From: Nevskiaceae bacterium | Lineage (GTDB): Bacteria; Pseudomonadota; Gammaproteobacteria; Steroidobacterales; Steroidobacteraceae | Direction: 5' to 3' | Assembly: GCA_024234075.1 (NCBI GenBank) | Contig: JACKOV010000004.1 | Location: forward strand, 248,001-312,000 | Length of the DNA stretch: 64,000 nt | Part shown: one piece after another, positions 42,346-50,777 of the stretch | Layout of the letters: each line of letters opens with the position of its first letter | How positions within the stretch are numbered: position 1 is the stretch's first letter | Position numbers and translations under genes: made by a program | Notes under the pieces: model-generated | Seen by the model: only the letters and a program-made list of their open reading frames with translations | Told to the model about the DNA's origin: nothing | The model's database searches: none

Positions 42346-43533
42346 TCAGCCTACAGCCTTGTCGCGCAACAGCCCGTCGATCTTTGCCTGGTCGAAGCCG
42401 AGCGAGCGCAGAACCTCGGTGCTGTGCTCGCCGATCTTCGCGAGGCTGCCGCCCTGCGTCGGGCGACGGCCATCCATCTCTAGCGGCAGGATCGGCAGCT
42501 TGGAACGGCGGCCGTCAGGCAGCGTGACCTCGCCCAGCCCGCCGCTGGCGGCGAGATGCGGATCGTCGAACATTTCCTCGGGCTTGCCGATGGGTGCGAA
42601 CGGCAGACCACTGCGTTCCAGCCGCGCTACCAGCTCGGCCTTGTCGAAGGTCTTAAAGAACTCGCGGACCTGCGGCAGCAGAGTGTCGCGGGCCGCGACC
42701 CGCTGCGCATTGGTCTTCAGGCCGGGGTCGTTGCCGAAGTCCTTGCGATCGAAGGCCTCGCAGAATTTCTGCCACAGGCCATCGGAGACGATGCCGACGA
42801 ACACCTGTTCGCCATCGCGGGTTTCGAATACGTCGTAGATCGCCCAGGCCGAGACGCGTACCGGCATCGGCTTCGCTGCCTGGCCGGTCACCGCCATCTG
42901 TGCCATGTGCTGTCCGACCAGATACACGGTGGTCTCGAACAACGCGCTGCTGACCTTCTGCCCCCGCCCCGTCCGGTGACGTTGCTCGATGGCCGCGAGG
43001 ATGCCGATCGCGCCGAACATGCCACCGGTGACATCGATCACCGAGGTGCCAGCCCGCAACGGACGACCCGGCGGGCCGGTCATGTACGCGAGGCCACCCA
43101 TCATCTGGGTGACCTCGTCAAGTGCGGTGCGGTGTTCGTAGGGGCCGGCGAGGAAGCCCTTTTCAGAGCAATAGATCAGCCGCGGATTGTCCGCGGACAG
43201 CGCCTCGTAGCCGAGGCCAAGCTTGTCCATGGCGCCGGTACGGAAATTCTCCACCACCACGTCGGCGCGCCGGCAAAGCGTCTTGGCGACCTCGAGCCCC
43301 TGCGGATTTTTCAGGTCGATGCAGATGCTCTTCTTGTTCCGGTTGTACATCGGAAAATAGCCGGCGCCCGAGCCGCGCAGTTCGCGCGTCGAGTCGCCGC
43401 CGATCGGTTCGATACGCAGCACATCGGCGCCGAGCTCGACCAGGATGGCGCCGACGGCTGGCCCCATCACCATATGAGTGAACTCGACGACCTGGAGCCC
43501 CTTCAGCGGCAGGTCCGTAGCGGTATTCGTCAT
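42346..43533 (-). CDS. Class III (CaiB/BaiF, Frc) CoA-transferase
   Basis: 395 residues from ATG 43533, 2 bases after the lyase stop. Family features: LKGLQVVEFTHMVMGPAVGA, LVELGADVLRIEPIGGDSTR, NRNKKSICIDLKNPQGLEVA, VENFRTGAMDKLGLGYEAL, and the catalytic Asp in GTSVIDVTGGMFGAIGILAA. Such enzymes move CoA between succinyl-CoA and a dicarboxylate. With an HMG-CoA-lyase-family partner, plausible acceptors are hydroxymethylglutarate, glutarate or citramalate. Confidence 0.88.
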   Translation of the reverse strand: MTNTATDLPLKGLQVVEFTHMVMGPAVGAILVELGADVLRIEPIGGDSTRELRGSGAGYFPMYNRNKKSICIDLKNPQGLEVAKTLCRRADVVVENFRTGAMDKLGLGYEALSADNPRLIYCSEKGFLAGPYEHRTALDEVTQMMGGLAYMTGPPGRPLRAGTSVIDVTGGMFGAIGILAAIEQRHRTGRGQKVSSALFETTVYLVGQHMAQMAVTGQAAKPMPVRVSAWAIYDVFETRDGEQVFVGIVSDGLWQKFCEAFDRKDFGNDPGLKTNAQRVAARDTLLPQVREFFKTFDKAELVARLERSGLPFAPIGKPEEMFDDPHLAASGGLGEVTLPDGRRSKLPILPLEMDGRRPTQGGSLAKIGEHSTEVLRSLGFDQAKIDGLLRDKAVG

Positions 43534-43535
43534 GC

Positions 43536-44486
43536 TCAAGCCACCTGTGTCCTGGGCGCGGCAAGCGTCGCCGGTTTGAAGCCCAGCGGCAACCCCGCGT
43601 CCGGCGTGAATCCGTACAGCTCATCGTCCGGCAGCGCGGCGCGCAGGATGTCGCGCACCTTGAGCAGCTTGCCGATATCGATGCCGGTACGCAGCCCCAT
43701 CGCTTCGAGCATGAATACCAGGTCTTCGGTCACGATGTTGCCTGACGCACCCGGGGCGAACGGGCAACCGCCGAGACCGCCGAGCGAGGCATCGAACGTG
43801 GTGATGCCCACCTCGAGGCCGGCCAGCACGTTCGCCAGACCGAGACCGCGCGTGTTGTGCAGGTGCAGTCCGGTGAGCGCGTGCTCGCCCACGGCGGCGC
43901 GCACCCGCTTCACCAGCATCTTCACCTGCAGGGGATTCGCGTAGCCGGTGGTATCCGACAGCCCGACTTCGTCGCAACCCGCCTCCATCAGCTGCTCGGC
44001 GAGCTGCACGATCCGATCGGCCGGCACATCGCCTTCCAGAGTGCAGCCGAAAGCCGTCGACAGACCGCCTTCGAACTTCGGACGCTGTTCTTTCGGCAGA
44101 CCGCGCAGCAAGGCCACGATGCCACGTGTTTCCTCGAGCATCTGCGCGTGGGTCCGGCGCACGTTCTTCAGGCTGTGGGTCTCCGACGCCGACAACGGGA
44201 TCGTGATCTTGTGGGCGCCGGCCTCGACCGCGGCTTGCGCGCCCTTGAGATTCGGCACCAGCACGGCGACCGTCAGCCCGGGAATGCTGCGCGCATGCCG
44301 CACGACCTCGGCCGTATCGGCAAGCTGCGGCAGCAGTTTCGCGGGCACGAAGCTGCCAACCTCGATTTCGGTGACTCCGGCTGCGGCCTCGGCGTCGATC
44401 CATGCCTTCTTCGCCGCGAGCGGCATGATGTTCTTGATGCTCTGCAGGCCGTCGCGCGGCCCGACTTCACTGATCAGGATGTCCAT
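43536..44486 (-). CDS. Hydroxymethylglutaryl-CoA lyase family protein
   Basis: 316 residues, a complete TIM-barrel lyase. ISEVGPRDGLQSIKNIMPLA (catalytic Arg in PRDGLQ), EIEVGSFVPAKLLPQLADTA, VGLSDTTGYANPLQVKMLVK, LHLHNTRGLGLANVLAGLE and the active-site Cys motif GLGGCPFAPGASGNIVTEDL are all present. HMG-CoA lyase gives acetoacetate and acetyl-CoA in leucine breakdown; the same family includes (R)-citramalyl-CoA lyase. It lies 33 bases after leuD and is 2 bases from the CoA-transferase, so the four genes look like one operon. Confidence 0.88.
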   Translation of the reverse strand: MDILISEVGPRDGLQSIKNIMPLAAKKAWIDAEAAAGVTEIEVGSFVPAKLLPQLADTAEVVRHARSIPGLTVAVLVPNLKGAQAAVEAGAHKITIPLSASETHSLKNVRRTHAQMLEETRGIVALLRGLPKEQRPKFEGGLSTAFGCTLEGDVPADRIVQLAEQLMEAGCDEVGLSDTTGYANPLQVKMLVKRVRAAVGEHALTGLHLHNTRGLGLANVLAGLEVGITTFDASLGGLGGCPFAPGASGNIVTEDLVFMLEAMGLRTGIDIGKLLKVRDILRAALPDDELYGFTPDAGLPLGFKPATLAAPRTQVA

Positions 44487-44519
44487 CGGCGTGTTCCAGG
44501 TCAGGTATTGAGGGAGATT

Positions 44520-45137
44520 CTAGAGGTAGATCCAGGGCCGTGCCGCCTGATCGCGGTTGCGGAAAGCCTCGATGGCCGGACGCTGCTTCAGCGTCAGGTC
44601 GATCGCATCGAGACCCTCGAGCAGCATGGCCCGCGGTTCGTCGTCGAGTTCGAAACGCTGCAGCGCGCCGCCCGCCGCGACCGTCTGCGCCTCGAGATCG
44701 ACCGTGACCTGATGCCGGGCTGGGTCCTGCTCGACCCAGGCGGCGATCGCCGCGATCGTCTCGGCCGGCAGCCGCACCGGCACGATGCCATTGCGGATGC
44801 AGTTGCCGAAAAAAATCGGCGAGAAAGTCGGCGCAATCACCGCCCGGACACCGTACTCGTGCAGCGCCCAGACGGCATGCTCGCGACTCGAACCACAGCC
44901 GAAATTGCTGCCGCCGAGGATGATCCGAGCTCCGGCATAGGCCGGTTTGTTCAGCACGAATTGCGGATCGGGATCGCGGCCGCCGATGGTCGTGTAGCGC
45001 CAACCGGCGAACAGGCCGGCCGCGAGCCCGGTCTTGGAGACCGATTTCATTTCGCGCGACGGAATGATCGCGTCGGTATCGATGTTGTCGCGCAGCAGGG
45101 GTGCCGCCACGGCGGTCAAGCGGTCGAATTTTTCCAT
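44520..45137 (-). CDS. leuD: 3-isopropylmalate dehydratase small subunit LeuD
   Basis: 205 residues from ATG 45137. Swivel domain of the aconitase family: LRDNIDTDAIIPSREMKSVS, then GARIILGGSNFGCGSSREHA and AVIAPTFSPIFFGNCIRNGI. Length and the FGCGSSREHA motif fit LeuD. It forms the enzyme with LeuC, 23 bases upstream. The pair also hydrates citraconate in several bacteria. Confidence 0.95.
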   Translation of the reverse strand: MEKFDRLTAVAAPLLRDNIDTDAIIPSREMKSVSKTGLAAGLFAGWRYTTIGGRDPDPQFVLNKPAYAGARIILGGSNFGCGSSREHAVWALHEYGVRAVIAPTFSPIFFGNCIRNGIVPVRLPAETIAAIAAWVEQDPARHQVTVDLEAQTVAAGGALQRFELDDEPRAMLLEGLDAIDLTLKQRPAIEAFRNRDQAARPWIYL

Positions 45138-45160
45138 GTCTCGTGTTCCGCGGCGTTCGT

Positions 45161-46567
45161 TCAGGCTGCAGCGGCGATTTCGCGCACATCGGCGAGCCGG
45201 CCGGCGATGGCGCTCGCCGCGACCGTTTCCGGGCTGGCGATGTGGGTGCGGGTCTCGGGCCCCTGCCGACTCTCGAAGTTGCGATTGGTCGAGGAAACCA
45301 CCCGCTCCCGGGTCCCGAAACTCTCCCCTCCGGCGAAGAAGCACATCGAGCAGCCGGACTCGCGCCACTCGAAGCCCGCATCGCGGAACACCTGATCGAG
45401 TCCTTCGGCTTCGGCCTGGCGCTTGACCGTCATCGAGCCCGGCACGCAGATCGCGCGCACATTCGGCGCCACCTTGCGGCCTTCGAGGATCTTCGCAGCC
45501 CGGCGCAGATCGGAAATGCGGCTGTTGGTACAGGACCCGATGAACGCCGCATCGATCGCGAGCTGGTCGAGCCGCGTGCCCGGCTCGAGGCCCATGTATG
45601 TCAGCGCGCGCTCGTAGGCTTCGCGCGGTGTGCCGCTCTGCTCCAGCGTCGGCACCGCACCCGTGACCGGCACTGCATGCTGCGGACTCGTGCCCCAGGT
45701 GATCATCGGCGCCAGCTCGCCGACGTCGATGGTGATTTCGCGGTCGAAGCGTGCGCCCTCGTCCGTGACCAGCTCGCGCCACTGCGCAACGGCCCGCTCG
45801 AACAACTCTCCCTGGGGTGCGTACCGGCGACCCCGCAAGTATTCGAAGGTCTTGTCGTCGGGCGCGATCATGCCGGTGAACGCCGAAAACTCGGTCGCCA
45901 TGTTGCAGAGCGTCAGCCGCGCCTCGATTTCGAGGCTGCGTACCGCGCTGCCGGCGAACTCGACCGCATAGCCGTTGCCGCCGACCGAGCCATGACGCGA
46001 AATCAGGGCCAGCGTCAGGTCCTTGGCCGTGACACCCGGCGCCAGCGGGCCCTCGAATCGCACGCGCATGGTCTTGGGCCGGTTCACGCGCAAGGTGCCG
46101 GTGGCCAGCGCATGCTCGGCTTCGGTCGAGCCGATACCCCAGGCCAGCGCACCCATCGCACCCTGGGTGCAGGTGTGGCTGTCCGGGCAGACCACCGTGG
46201 CACCTGGCAGCACGATGCCGAGCTCCGGCGAGATCACGTGGACGATGCCCTGCTGCGGGTCGCGAACGTCGAACACCCGGATCCCCGCTTCGGTGGCCGC
46301 CTCGCGCGTCTCGACGATGAACGCCTTGCCACCCGGCATCCGGGTGTCGTCGCCCCGCCCCGGGAGGGTGTCGACGATATGGTCCATGGTGCAGAACACC
46401 CGGCTTGGGTCGACGACCGGTCGTGCCGCCTGTCGCAGGCTCTTGAGGGCCACCGAACCGGTGCGCTCGTGGAGAAAGATGCGGTCGATCGCGATCAGCG
46501 AAACCGACCCACCGAGAGTCAGCACTTCGTGCTGGGACCAGAGTTTGTCGAACAGTGTGCGCGCCAT
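45161..46567 (-). CDS. leuC: 3-isopropylmalate dehydratase large subunit LeuC
   Basis: 468 residues, full length. Aconitase-type protein with a 4Fe-4S cluster: VCPDSHTCTQGAMGALAWGI, FIGSCTNSRISDLRRAAKIL and GCSMCFFAGGESFGTRERVV supply the three Cys ligands. It isomerises isopropylmalate with LeuD in leucine synthesis. leuB and leuA are not in the window, and the genes downstream are catabolic-looking (lyase, CoA-transferase), so a degradative role is possible. Confidence 0.95.
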   Translation of the reverse strand: MARTLFDKLWSQHEVLTLGGSVSLIAIDRIFLHERTGSVALKSLRQAARPVVDPSRVFCTMDHIVDTLPGRGDDTRMPGGKAFIVETREAATEAGIRVFDVRDPQQGIVHVISPELGIVLPGATVVCPDSHTCTQGAMGALAWGIGSTEAEHALATGTLRVNRPKTMRVRFEGPLAPGVTAKDLTLALISRHGSVGGNGYAVEFAGSAVRSLEIEARLTLCNMATEFSAFTGMIAPDDKTFEYLRGRRYAPQGELFERAVAQWRELVTDEGARFDREITIDVGELAPMITWGTSPQHAVPVTGAVPTLEQSGTPREAYERALTYMGLEPGTRLDQLAIDAAFIGSCTNSRISDLRRAAKILEGRKVAPNVRAICVPGSMTVKRQAEAEGLDQVFRDAGFEWRESGCSMCFFAGGESFGTRERVVSSTNRNFESRQGPETRTHIASPETVAASAIAGRLADVREIAAAA

Positions 46568-46913
46568 GATCCGTGCATTATGCGCCGAGCCGACGGTTCG
46601 GGCCGCCTGGCCGGCTATTGCTGGCCAGTTGCCGGTCGCAGTCTGGAGCTCGGTCGTGCAGCGAGCCCGGACGCTGAGCCGAGGGTTGCCGGTGGCCGGA
46701 TAAAGAGCGCTGAATATTTCGAAAAAGTTATCCTAACTATCTGTTTTTATTATCTTTGATAGTCGAAGAAAGGTCTCGAACATGCGCCTGCCCGTACCGG
46801 GCCTCATATCCTGTCTTCGAGTACCACGACCGCCGCGCGCCGCGCCATTGCCGTTGCGGCAATGGCGTGCGCGACAGACTGCGGTCGTGGTATCGAACCC
46901 GTGGGTGCAACGC
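46568..46913. promoter_or_regulatory. leuC upstream region
   Basis: 346 bases without a gene, between the start of leuC and the stop of the azurin gene. It has an A/T-rich stretch (about 46698-46775) unlike its surroundings, with an inverted repeat ACTATC/GATAGT at 46736-46741 and 46758-46763 that could be a regulator site or part of the leuC promoter, and a large hairpin nearer the azurin gene (46817-46896, listed separately). Confidence 0.45.
46817..46896. repeat. Nested inverted repeat (cruciform) downstream of azurin
   Basis: The outer arms TACCACGACCGC (46822-46833) and GCGGTCGTGGTA (46881-46892) are perfectly complementary and flanked by TCGA on both sides, with one bulged G. The inner arms GCCATTGCCG (46844-46853) and CGGCAATGGC (46857-46866) are also perfect, with a 3-base loop. 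It starts 18 bases after the azurin stop. It lacks a T-tract; it may be a 3' mRNA-stabilising element or a REP-like mobile repeat. Confidence 0.75.
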
Positions 46914-47402
46914 TTACGGCGCGACCTTCAGGGCGCCCTTCATGATCGCCCAGTGGCCCGGGAAGCTGCAGAAGTAGGTGTAGGCTTCCTTGTCCTTCAG
47001 GAGCGCGGTATCGAAGGTCACGCTGGTGGACTCGCCCCCACCGATGACCTTGGTGTGCGCGAGGACACGCTTGTCGTTGTCCTTGATGTAGCTCTTGGCC
47101 ATGCCTGCGGCCTGACCCTCGGAAGCAACACCGTTGACATCGGAAGTCTTGGTCAGGACCCAGTTGTGGCCCATGGCCTTGGCACTCTGCTTGCCGGTGT
47201 GCACCAGCTTGACGGTGAACTTCGCGCACTTGCGGCTCACCGTGATTTCCTTAAGGTCGAACTGCATCAGGTCGTTGCCAGCGATCTGAACCTCGCACTT
47301 CTGCGCAGCGCCGCCGGCAGCGGGGGCGGCAGCTTGGGCATGTGCCACGCCAGAGGCTGCAGCAGCAGCCAGCGACAGACCAATGACGGTCGCATACAAC
47401 AT
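46914..47402 (-). CDS. azu: Azurin (type I blue copper protein)
   Basis: 162 residues with a Sec signal peptide ending near AHAQAAA. All type I copper ligands are present, at H79 (MGHNW), C145 (YTYFC), H150 (FPGHW) and M154; each is 33 residues beyond its place in mature azurin. The disulfide Cys pair is C36 and C59. Azurin carries electrons in the periplasm, often to nitrite reductase or cytochrome peroxidase. GAGGAG lies 9 bases before the start. It appears to be a single-gene unit. Confidence 0.96.
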   Translation of the reverse strand: MLYATVIGLSLAAAAASGVAHAQAAAPAAGGAAQKCEVQIAGNDLMQFDLKEITVSRKCAKFTVKLVHTGKQSAKAMGHNWVLTKTSDVNGVASEGQAAGMAKSYIKDNDKRVLAHTKVIGGGESTSVTFDTALLKDKEAYTYFCSFPGHWAIMKGALKVAP

Positions 47403-47832
47403 TTTGTTCTACTCCTCGTCTAGTAACACTCGGCCGTTGGAAACTGGCCAATGAAAAGCAGCCACTGAACTGGCTGGCCGGAAGCGGGCTGAATCGTCGG
47501 CACACACAGAACAAGATCGAACATGCCCGCGTTGCACATTCAACGCTTCTGCTCTGGATTGTCGCATGTTCCCGGTCATCTGCGCATCGCCGAACAAGTC
47601 ACAAACCACCCGCGGTACGTACTTGTCCATACGCAACAACATCGCAGAAATTCCCGACGCGTCGTTTGGCAGGCGTTGCGCCAGACGGTTCCACACGCAA
47701 TTTCGCAGGCGTGGGACCGGTGCACGCACAACACGCCTGCAAGCCAGGCTTCAGGAGCCGTTCAGGAAACCCGTGATCGAATCCGAACGGGCCCTCGCCC
47801 GCTCACGCTCGCTTTGCGGCGGATATCCACCG
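47403..47832. promoter_or_regulatory. Azurin upstream region
   Basis: 430 bases between the azurin start and the carboxylesterase stop. Short open frames are present but have no family pattern, no ribosome site and uneven codon use, so I do not call a gene. The azurin promoter should lie in its left part. I see no clear FNR/Anr box. Confidence 0.4.
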
Positions 47833-49422
47833 CTAAAGCTGTCCCGACGAATACTTCGCGTCGAAAAACATCATCCGCTTTTTTTCAAAATCGTCCTTGG
47901 CCGTTATGCCATCGGCAGCGAAATTCAGCAGCACGTCCCGGTCTTGCGATTGCCGCGGCCATTCGGGTCGCTGGCCGCCATTCGGGTTTCCGGTCTTGGC
48001 GAACGCAACCCAGTAACCGCTGACGATGTCGCTCATGGCCCAGTCCTGCGCACTAGGCTGTACCGGTACACGCTTGCCCAGCGTCTTGAACACGTACGGT
48101 GTCTCCTCACCATGACGCGCCCCAGCTATGGTGCCGCGTTCGGCCTCGTAGACATAGTCGAAGCGGTACAGATATGTGGGTTGCCCGATCTTCAGATGCT
48201 GGCGCGCCAGCCAACGCTGCGAGCCAAAGAACGTGTCGAACTGCAGACCATTGATGACACTGCGCTCGTCCACGTCACCATACAGCTCACGCACATCGTC
48301 CCGGCTCATGCCGTACACCTCCAGCAGGGGGTCCGCCTTGCTGAAAAAGGAGACGAGCAGACTGCCCTCCCAACTGGTTGCACCCGTCATGTACGGCACG
48401 GCGTGCTGCCGACCTTCGCTGAAAATGCGACCTAGAGGTTCGGGCAGATACTGGCCGTCGATCACCGGATTGAGCGAGCCCGAAGCATGCTTGCTCTGAT
48501 ACTCCAGGATGGTTTTCCAGGGTAGGGCACGCAAGGCTGCCAGTGCGGCCTTGGGGTCATCGCCGCCCGCTGCGGCGCCGAGGTCCTGGGCCATTGCGGC
48601 ACCGTCGGCTTCCAGCGAGCGGCCAGTGGTCGCTGAAGACTGCGAGATATGCTTGGATCGTGTGGGCATCAGGGCTGAGCTTTCCGAAATGGCCTTCTGG
48701 AACAAGCCCTTCGATGCCGGCAGGCCCAGCAAATAGTTCACCGACACGCCACCCGCCGACATGCCGAAGATAGTGACGTTGTCCGGATCGCCGCCGAATG
48801 CCGCGATGTTGTCCTTTACCCAGTGCAACGCAGCCACCTGGTCAGAGAGATAGAAATTGCCAATGGCATTGCCAGGCTCGGTTGCGCTCAAGGCCGGATG
48901 GGCGAACTGACCCAGGTACCCGAGCCGGTAATTGAATGTGACGGTCACCACGTCCTGTCGGGCCAGCGCCTGTCCGTTGTATCCAGCCATGCCCCCATCG
49001 CCGCTCACGAAGCCCCCCGGAAGGATCCAGACCATCACTGCGCGCGGCTTGGCCGGACGCAGGGCCGTGGTCCAGACATTCAGCGTCAGGCAATCCTCGC
49101 TCATCTCGCGGCCTGCGAAATCGGCCTCGTTGTATCCCGGACGAACCGGCTGCGGACAAACATTTCCAAAGCGCGAAGCATCGCGTACTCCGCTCCAGGC
49201 TCGCGGTGCCTGGGTCCGCGCCCAACGCAATTCTCCGGTCGGCGGCGCGGCGTAGGGAAGACCTTTGAAAACGTGTACGCCGTTCTCGGTAATACCACGA
49301 GCGATACCCAAGGTCGTCTTGACCTCAGGGCGATCCTGGGCAGACGACACGCTCACGCAGGGCACGAACAGCAACGCGGCGACGCTTGCCAGCACGCGTG
49401 CATTGGAGGTCATCATCTTCAT
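47833..49422 (-). CDS. Type B carboxylesterase, exported
   Basis: 529 residues from ATG 49422 (AGGGGG 6 bases upstream). Signal peptide: ARVLASVAALLFVPCVSVSS then AQD. Carboxylesterase/lipase type B features: KGLPYAAPPTGELRW, SEDCLTLNVWTT, FGGDPDNVTIFGMSAGG with the nucleophile Ser at 222, the acid in TGATSWEGS, and the His in ARHGEETPYVF. Two changes are odd: the oxyanion-hole motif HGGG is LPGG (134-137), and the nucleophile elbow is GMSAGG instead of GESAGG. It may hydrolyse an unusual ester. It appears monocistronic. Confidence 0.9.
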   Translation of the reverse strand: MKMMTSNARVLASVAALLFVPCVSVSSAQDRPEVKTTLGIARGITENGVHVFKGLPYAAPPTGELRWARTQAPRAWSGVRDASRFGNVCPQPVRPGYNEADFAGREMSEDCLTLNVWTTALRPAKPRAVMVWILPGGFVSGDGGMAGYNGQALARQDVVTVTFNYRLGYLGQFAHPALSATEPGNAIGNFYLSDQVAALHWVKDNIAAFGGDPDNVTIFGMSAGGVSVNYLLGLPASKGLFQKAISESSALMPTRSKHISQSSATTGRSLEADGAAMAQDLGAAAGGDDPKAALAALRALPWKTILEYQSKHASGSLNPVIDGQYLPEPLGRIFSEGRQHAVPYMTGATSWEGSLLVSFFSKADPLLEVYGMSRDDVRELYGDVDERSVINGLQFDTFFGSQRWLARQHLKIGQPTYLYRFDYVYEAERGTIAGARHGEETPYVFKTLGKRVPVQPSAQDWAMSDIVSGYWVAFAKTGNPNGGQRPEWPRQSQDRDVLLNFAADGITAKDDFEKKRMMFFDAKYSSGQL

Positions 49423-49440
49423 TGCCATCCCCCTCACCAT

Positions 49441-49904
49441 TGAAACCCGTCAGCGGATAGTACGTTAGGAGCCGCCTGGCTGTGGTCTCTACATGGGTAT
49501 CCGCTTGCATGCTGCGGCCGGCACGCGGCGCCAGCAGCCCCTACCCATCCGCCCGGTAGAGCGCTGTCAGACTGGCGGCAGCATGGGGCTTGAATCCGGC
49601 ACCCAAGAACGCATTTGCCCAATGGTATTCGGCAAGGAGATCGTCGACGGCCAGATCGAATGGTTGCTGCTTGACGGACCCTGCACAAGCTTCGCAGGCT
49701 GGGTGAGACGAACACCAGCCGGCATCCACCGGTGGCGCCCCTCCGCCCGCGTCATGGTGGAGCGCGGGCAATTCCCGGGGCCTCCGGCGCGGAGGGAGCA
49801 CCGACAGGCGCACCCTGAGGCGTTCCCAGTATGGCGCTCAACCCTCATTTCCGGATTTGGCCACCAGCGTGGACACGCCCGGTTTCGGAAAGTGCGGTTC
49901 TAGT
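49441..49904. other. Intergenic region without a recognisable gene
   Basis: About 460 bases between the carboxylesterase start and tRNA-Pro. Open frames on both strands (for example 49493-49903 plus) have no family pattern or ribosome site. It may be decayed sequence. I see nothing specific in it. Confidence 0.4.
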
Positions 49905-49981
49905 TGGTCGGGGCGCCGAGATTTGAACTCGGGACCCCTTGCACCCCATGCAAGTGCGCTACCAGGCTGCGCCACGCCCCG
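49905..49981 (-). tRNA. tRNA-Pro (GGG anticodon)
   Basis: 77 bases including an encoded CCA end. The cloverleaf is complete: acceptor CGGGGCG pairs with CGCCCCG, the anticodon arm CTTGC-ATGGGGT-GCAAG has anticodon GGG, and the T loop is TTCAAAT. It is 144 bases downstream of the merR-type gene on the same strand. Confidence 0.97.
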
Positions 49982-50125
49982 ACCGTTGGGTTTCCGAACC
50001 AGCATTGTAGCGCGTCAGCGGCACCAGGATAGGAACTTCCTGTCGTATGTCGTAGCACTAACCGACATCGATTGCCGCGACTGCATGCGCGGGCGACCGC
50101 CGTGCGTGCGCCGCACCGGCACCCT

Positions 50126-50482
50126 TCAACGCCGCAGGATCTTCAGCAACTCCTCGAGCTCGATCCGCAGCTGCTTGACGATCTGCTGGCTCTGGCTGAC
50201 GTCCGAGCGCGCTTCTTCCCCCTGCAGCTTGTTGCGCGCACCGCCAATGGTGAAGCCCTGCTCATACAACAGGCTGCGAATCTGACGGATCACGATGACG
50301 TCCTGGCGCTGGTAATAGCGGCGGTTGCCGCGCCGCTTCACCGGCTTGAGTTGCGGAAACTCCTGCTCCCAGTAGCGCAGCACATGGGGCTTGACGCCGC
50401 AGAGCTCGCTGACTTCACCAATGGTGAAGTAGCGTTTTCCCGGGATCGCCGGCAGCTCGTCGTTATTCTTTGCTTCCAGCAT
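50126..50482 (-). CDS. MerR-family regulator downstream of ihfA
   Basis: 118 residues from ATG 50482, inside the last codons of ihfA (a GTG at 50494 is also possible). N-terminal MerR helix-turn-helix: RYFTIGEVSELCGVKPHVLR then YWEQEFPQLKPVKRRGNRRY and QRQDVIVIRQIRSLLYEQGF. The C-terminal 45 residues are a coiled-coil dimer helix with no metal-binding Cys. This short MerR protein after ihfA is conserved in gammaproteobacteria; its target is not known to me. Confidence 0.9.
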   Translation of the reverse strand: MLEAKNNDELPAIPGKRYFTIGEVSELCGVKPHVLRYWEQEFPQLKPVKRRGNRRYYQRQDVIVIRQIRSLLYEQGFTIGGARNKLQGEEARSDVSQSQQIVKQLRIELEELLKILRR

Positions 50483-50762
50483 AGGCCTCGACACGTGCCT
50501 TTAGTTTTTGTCCCGGCCGGAAAGTCACCACGCGCCGTGCGCTGATGGGGATTTCCTCGCCGGTCTTGGGGTTGCGACCGGGGCGTTGATTCTTGTCGCG
50601 AAGATCGAAATTGCCGAAGCCGGACAGCTTCACCTGCTCGCCGTTCGACAGCGCCGCGCGCAGCTCCTCGAAAAGCAGGTCGACGAGTTCGCGGGCCTCA
50701 CGCTTGTTCAAACCGAGCTGGTTGAACAGCGCTTCAGCCATCTCAGCTTTGGTCAGAGCCAT
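50463..50762 (-). CDS. ihfA: Integration host factor alpha subunit
   Basis: 99 residues, full length. HU/IHF family DNA-bending protein: LTKAEMAEALFNQLGLNKRE, LVDLLFEELRAALSNGEQVK, LSGFGNFDLRDKNQRPGRNP (with the DNA-intercalating RPGRNPKTGEE arm). IHF helps sigma54 promoters loop, which is relevant to the flagellar genes here. It is 15 bases after pheT and overlaps the merR gene. Confidence 0.98.
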   Translation of the reverse strand: MALTKAEMAEALFNQLGLNKREARELVDLLFEELRAALSNGEQVKLSGFGNFDLRDKNQRPGRNPKTGEEIPISARRVVTFRPGQKLKARVEAYAGSKE

Positions 50763-50777
50763 CGTCGCTTCTAACTC

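Noticed and set aside
47409..47729. 106-codon minus frame upstream of azurin
   Set aside because: No recognisable family, overlaps the expected promoter, and contains several Cys/Arg-rich low-complexity stretches.
49493..49903. 136-codon plus-strand frame beside tRNA-Pro, considered as an integrase remnant
   Set aside because: No integrase motif (no RHxxR-type block) and no ribosome site; codon pattern is not gene-like.
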